Source of the DNA: an uncultured Bacteroidales bacterium
GTDB taxonomy: Bacteria; Bacteroidota; Bacteroidia; Bacteroidales; Paludibacteraceae
NCBI GenBank assembly: GCA_900319005.1
Contig: ONMV01000019.1
Span: 1 to 34,819, forward strand
Direction of reading: 5' to 3'
DNA: 34,819 bases
A program made the translations under genes and the position numbers. Of this stretch, positions 32,899 to 34,819 are shown in pieces; within the stretch, counting starts at the first letter, position 1, and each line of letters opens with the position of its first letter. Under the pieces are notes generated by a model. That model was not told the DNA's origin and made no database searches. It saw only the letters and a list, made by a program, of their open reading frames with translations.

Positions 32899-34557
32899 AT
32901 GACACAAGGAAAAGTTAAAGGAATTATTGCCAACTTGGTAACCGTCGCTGTCGATGGTCCGGTTGCGCAAAACGAAATTTGCTACATCTACGTCGGCGAG
33001 ACTAAACTGATGGCGGAGGTCATCAAGGTCATTGGCGCTAACGTATATGCGCAGGTGTTCGAATCCACACGTGGCCTCAAAGTGGGCAATAAAGTGGAGT
33101 TCACGGGACACATGCTCGAGGTGACGCTCGGCCCGGGTCTGCTCAGCCGTAACTATGACGGTCTGCAGAACGACTTGGACAAGCTCACCGGCGTGTTCCT
33201 CAAACGTGGTGAGTACAACTTCCCGCTCGATGAGCAGAAGAAATGGTCCTTCACCCCTATCGCCAAAGTGGGCGATAAGGTAGAAGCCGCTGCTTGGCTC
33301 GGAGAAGTGGATGAAAACCATCAGCCGCACAAGATCATGGTGCCTTTCGTCTTCGAAGGCACTTACACCGTGAAGTCCATCGCAAAAGCCGGTGAGTACA
33401 CTATCAACGAAGTGATGGCGGTTTTGACCGACGCAGATGGTGTGGACCACGAAGTAACTATGGTTCAGAAATGGCCGGTGAAGAAAGCGATCCTCGCTTA
33501 TCGCGAGAAACCGCGTCCCTTCAAACTCCTCGAAACAGGTGTGCGTACTATCGATACGGCGAACCCGCTTTGTGAAGGTGGAACAGGCTTCATCCCTGGT
33601 CCTTTCGGAACCGGTAAGACCGTCCTCCAGCACGCTATCTCCAAACAAGCCGAAGCGGATATCGTAATCATCGCTGCCTGCGGTGAGCGTGCCAACGAGG
33701 TCGTAGAGACCTTTACCGAGTTCCCCGAACTCGATGACCCGCACACAGGACGCAAGCTCATGGAGCGTACCATCATCATCGCCAACACATCCAACATGCC
33801 GGTGGCATCCCGTGAGGCGTCTGTTTATACGTCCATGACCATCGCCGAGTACTATCGTTCGATGGGTCTGCGCGTCCTCCTCATGGCGGACATCATCGGC
33901 GCGTTCTATGCACGAGCAGGTTACGTGTACCTTAATAACGGAGCTACAGGTTCTGTTACCTTCCTCGGTACCGTTTCGCCTGCCGGTGGTAACCTCAAAG
34001 AGCCGGTTACCGAAGGAACGAAGAAAGTGGCACGTTGTTTCTACGCTTTGGAACAAGCTCGTGCCGACCGCAAACGTTACCCGGCAGTGAACCCCATCGA
34101 TTCGTACTCCAAATATGTGGAATACCCTGAGTTTGAGGAATATATCTCCGGCTTGATTGACAAAAACTGGTTGCCGATGGTGAACGACATGAAGACCTAT
34201 CTGCAGCGCGGTAAAGAGATCCAAGAGCAGATCAACATCCTCGGTGACGACGGTGTGCCTGTGGACTACCACGAGGCGTTCTGGAAATCCGAAGTGATTG
34301 ACTTCGTCATCCTCCAGCAGGATGCCTTCGATAAGATTGACGCTGTTTGTCCGCTCGAGCGCCAGCAGTACATGCTTCGCCTCGTCATGGACATCTGCAA
34401 ACACGACTACGATTTCGATAACTTCCTCGATGTCATCGATTACTTTAAACGCGTCATCAACCTCTGCAAGCAGATGAACTATTGTGAGTTCCACTCCGCA
34501 GAGTTTGAAGACTACCGCAAGAAACTCGATGCCCTCTTGGCAGAGAAACAGTTGTAA
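32899..34557 (+). CDS. atpA: A/V-type ATP synthase catalytic subunit A
   Basis: Catalytic nucleotide-binding subunit of the V1/A1 head. The 552-residue protein opens with the beta barrel TQGKVKGIIANLVTVAVDGP and has the bulge domain typical of subunit A. The P-loop GPFGTGKTVLQHAISKQ is near residue 233, followed by ACGERANEVVE and NTSNMPVASREASVYT. The usual family P-loop is GPFGSGKT; Thr replaces Ser here. It is slightly shorter than many homologues (about 580-590). It could work as a sodium or proton pump or as a synthase; the ion is decided by subunits outside the window. Confidence 0.95.
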   Translation: MTQGKVKGIIANLVTVAVDGPVAQNEICYIYVGETKLMAEVIKVIGANVYAQVFESTRGLKVGNKVEFTGHMLEVTLGPGLLSRNYDGLQNDLDKLTGVFLKRGEYNFPLDEQKKWSFTPIAKVGDKVEAAAWLGEVDENHQPHKIMVPFVFEGTYTVKSIAKAGEYTINEVMAVLTDADGVDHEVTMVQKWPVKKAILAYREKPRPFKLLETGVRTIDTANPLCEGGTGFIPGPFGTGKTVLQHAISKQAEADIVIIAACGERANEVVETFTEFPELDDPHTGRKLMERTIIIANTSNMPVASREASVYTSMTIAEYYRSMGLRVLLMADIIGAFYARAGYVYLNNGATGSVTFLGTVSPAGGNLKEPVTEGTKKVARCFYALEQARADRKRYPAVNPIDSYSKYVEYPEFEEYISGLIDKNWLPMVNDMKTYLQRGKEIQEQINILGDDGVPVDYHEAFWKSEVIDFVILQQDAFDKIDAVCPLERQQYMLRLVMDICKHDYDFDNFLDVIDYFKRVINLCKQMNYCEFHSAEFEDYRKKLDALLAEKQL

Positions 34558-34591
34558 TGCATAGCACTCAATTAGCATTCAAAAACGACAG

Positions 34592-34636
34592 TCGAACGAC
34601 GGTCAAACGACGGTGAAGGCTAAGATGAGGCTAAGG
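34592..34636. repeat. Period-11 array (4 units)
   Basis: Units TCGAACGACGG, TCAAACGACGG, TGAAGGCTAAGA and TGAGGCTAAGG; three of 11 bp and one of 12. It lies in the 165-bp gap between atpA and atpB. Confidence 0.8.
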
Positions 34637-34660
34637 TTAGTACAACAAAAGTTGAAAAAA

Positions 34661-34722
34661 ATCGTAAATTTGTACAATCGTAAATAAATCGTACATCGTA
34701 AATCGTTAAATCGTAAATTATT
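34661..34722. repeat. Period-7/8 array abutting the atpB start
   Basis: ATCGTAA, ATTTGTAC, AATCGTAA, ATAA, ATCGTAC, ATCGTAA, ATCGTTAA, ATCGTAA and ATTATT, ending on the base before ATG 34723. It shares its words with the array at 32207-32242. Confidence 0.88.
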
Positions 34723-34819
34723 ATGGCTAAAGCATTTCAAAAAATATATACCCAGATTACGGCGATCACCAAAGCGACCTGTTCGCTGAAAGCCGAAGGA
34801 GTGGGTAACGATGAACTCG
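34723..34819 (+). CDS. atpB: A/V-type ATP synthase subunit B (5' part only)
   Basis: The first 32 codons, AKAFQKIYTQITAITKATC then SLKAEGVGNDEL, match the N-terminus of Bacteroidetes V-type subunit B, the non-catalytic nucleotide-binding subunit. The gene continues past the window end. Position after subunit A is as expected. Confidence 0.9.
   Translation, partial: MAKAFQKIYTQITAITKATCSLKAEGVGNDEL

Noticed and set aside
34665-34672. Promoter -7 box TAAATTTG before atpB
   Set aside because: No -33 box lies 19 bp upstream, and the match arises from the repeat array words.

Overview
The window looks like chromosomal DNA of a member of the order Bacteroidales (Bacteroidota). The signs are -7 boxes of the form TAnnTTTG, a type IX secretion (T9SS) type B protein, an A/V-type ATP synthase operon that includes a DUF2764 gene, the Bacteroidetes form of SerA, and no Shine-Dalgarno-like start regions. 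The genus cannot be settled from this sequence; a Paludibacteraceae-like gut or rumen lineage would fit. No CRISPR array, tRNA, rRNA, transposase or phage gene was found.

Layout. (1) 1-91, minus: 5' end of a sodium:proton antiporter-like gene. (2) 213-4524, minus: lepA-lysC-lysA, translation elongation factor 4 followed by the first and last enzymes of lysine synthesis. (3) 5127-14005, plus: one long operon of nitroreductase, pdxA, alaS, gtrA-like, guanine deaminase, lipoate ligase, aminotransferase and pectate lyase-like genes, closed by a strong terminator at 14052-14089. (4) 14128-19106, plus: an accessory, partly very AT-rich stretch holding a DUF4160/DUF2442 pair, a highly structured intergenic element, three unrecognised small proteins, a cytoplasmic LRR protein, an RsiV-like lipoprotein and a secreted penicillin-binding-protein-like pseudoenzyme. 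It is followed by a T9SS tail remnant and two terminators. (5) 19743-21320, minus: glyS. (6) 21513-30064, plus: DUF2130 protein, decarboxylase/carboxyltransferase subunit, serC, serA, T9SS type B protein and M3 peptidase. (7) 30162-31448, plus: RluA-family pseudouridine synthase. (8) 31624 to the end, plus: A/V-type ATP synthase genes E, DUF2764, A and B (partial).

Three signals stand out beyond the gene list. First, about sixteen quasi-periodic arrays (unit 7, 8, 9 or 11 bp, usually 4-8 units) sit in the gaps between genes. They often overlap the upstream stop codon or abut the next start, and two lie in frame inside conserved genes (lepA and the decarboxylase gene). Arrays in the same operon tend to share a unit word. 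Second, 14690-14866 can fold into a three-way junction with a 15-bp crossing helix and a competing 5' strand, which looks like a structured RNA or switch. Third, eight promoters share an extended form, TTG(C/T) followed by a TATAT-like block, exactly 19 bp, then TAnnTTTG; three of them overlap the terminator of the gene before.

The accessory block pairs a DUF3298/RsiV-like lipoprotein with a transpeptidase-like protein that has lost two of its three active-site motifs, which suggests an envelope-sensing or binding role rather than catalysis (inference).
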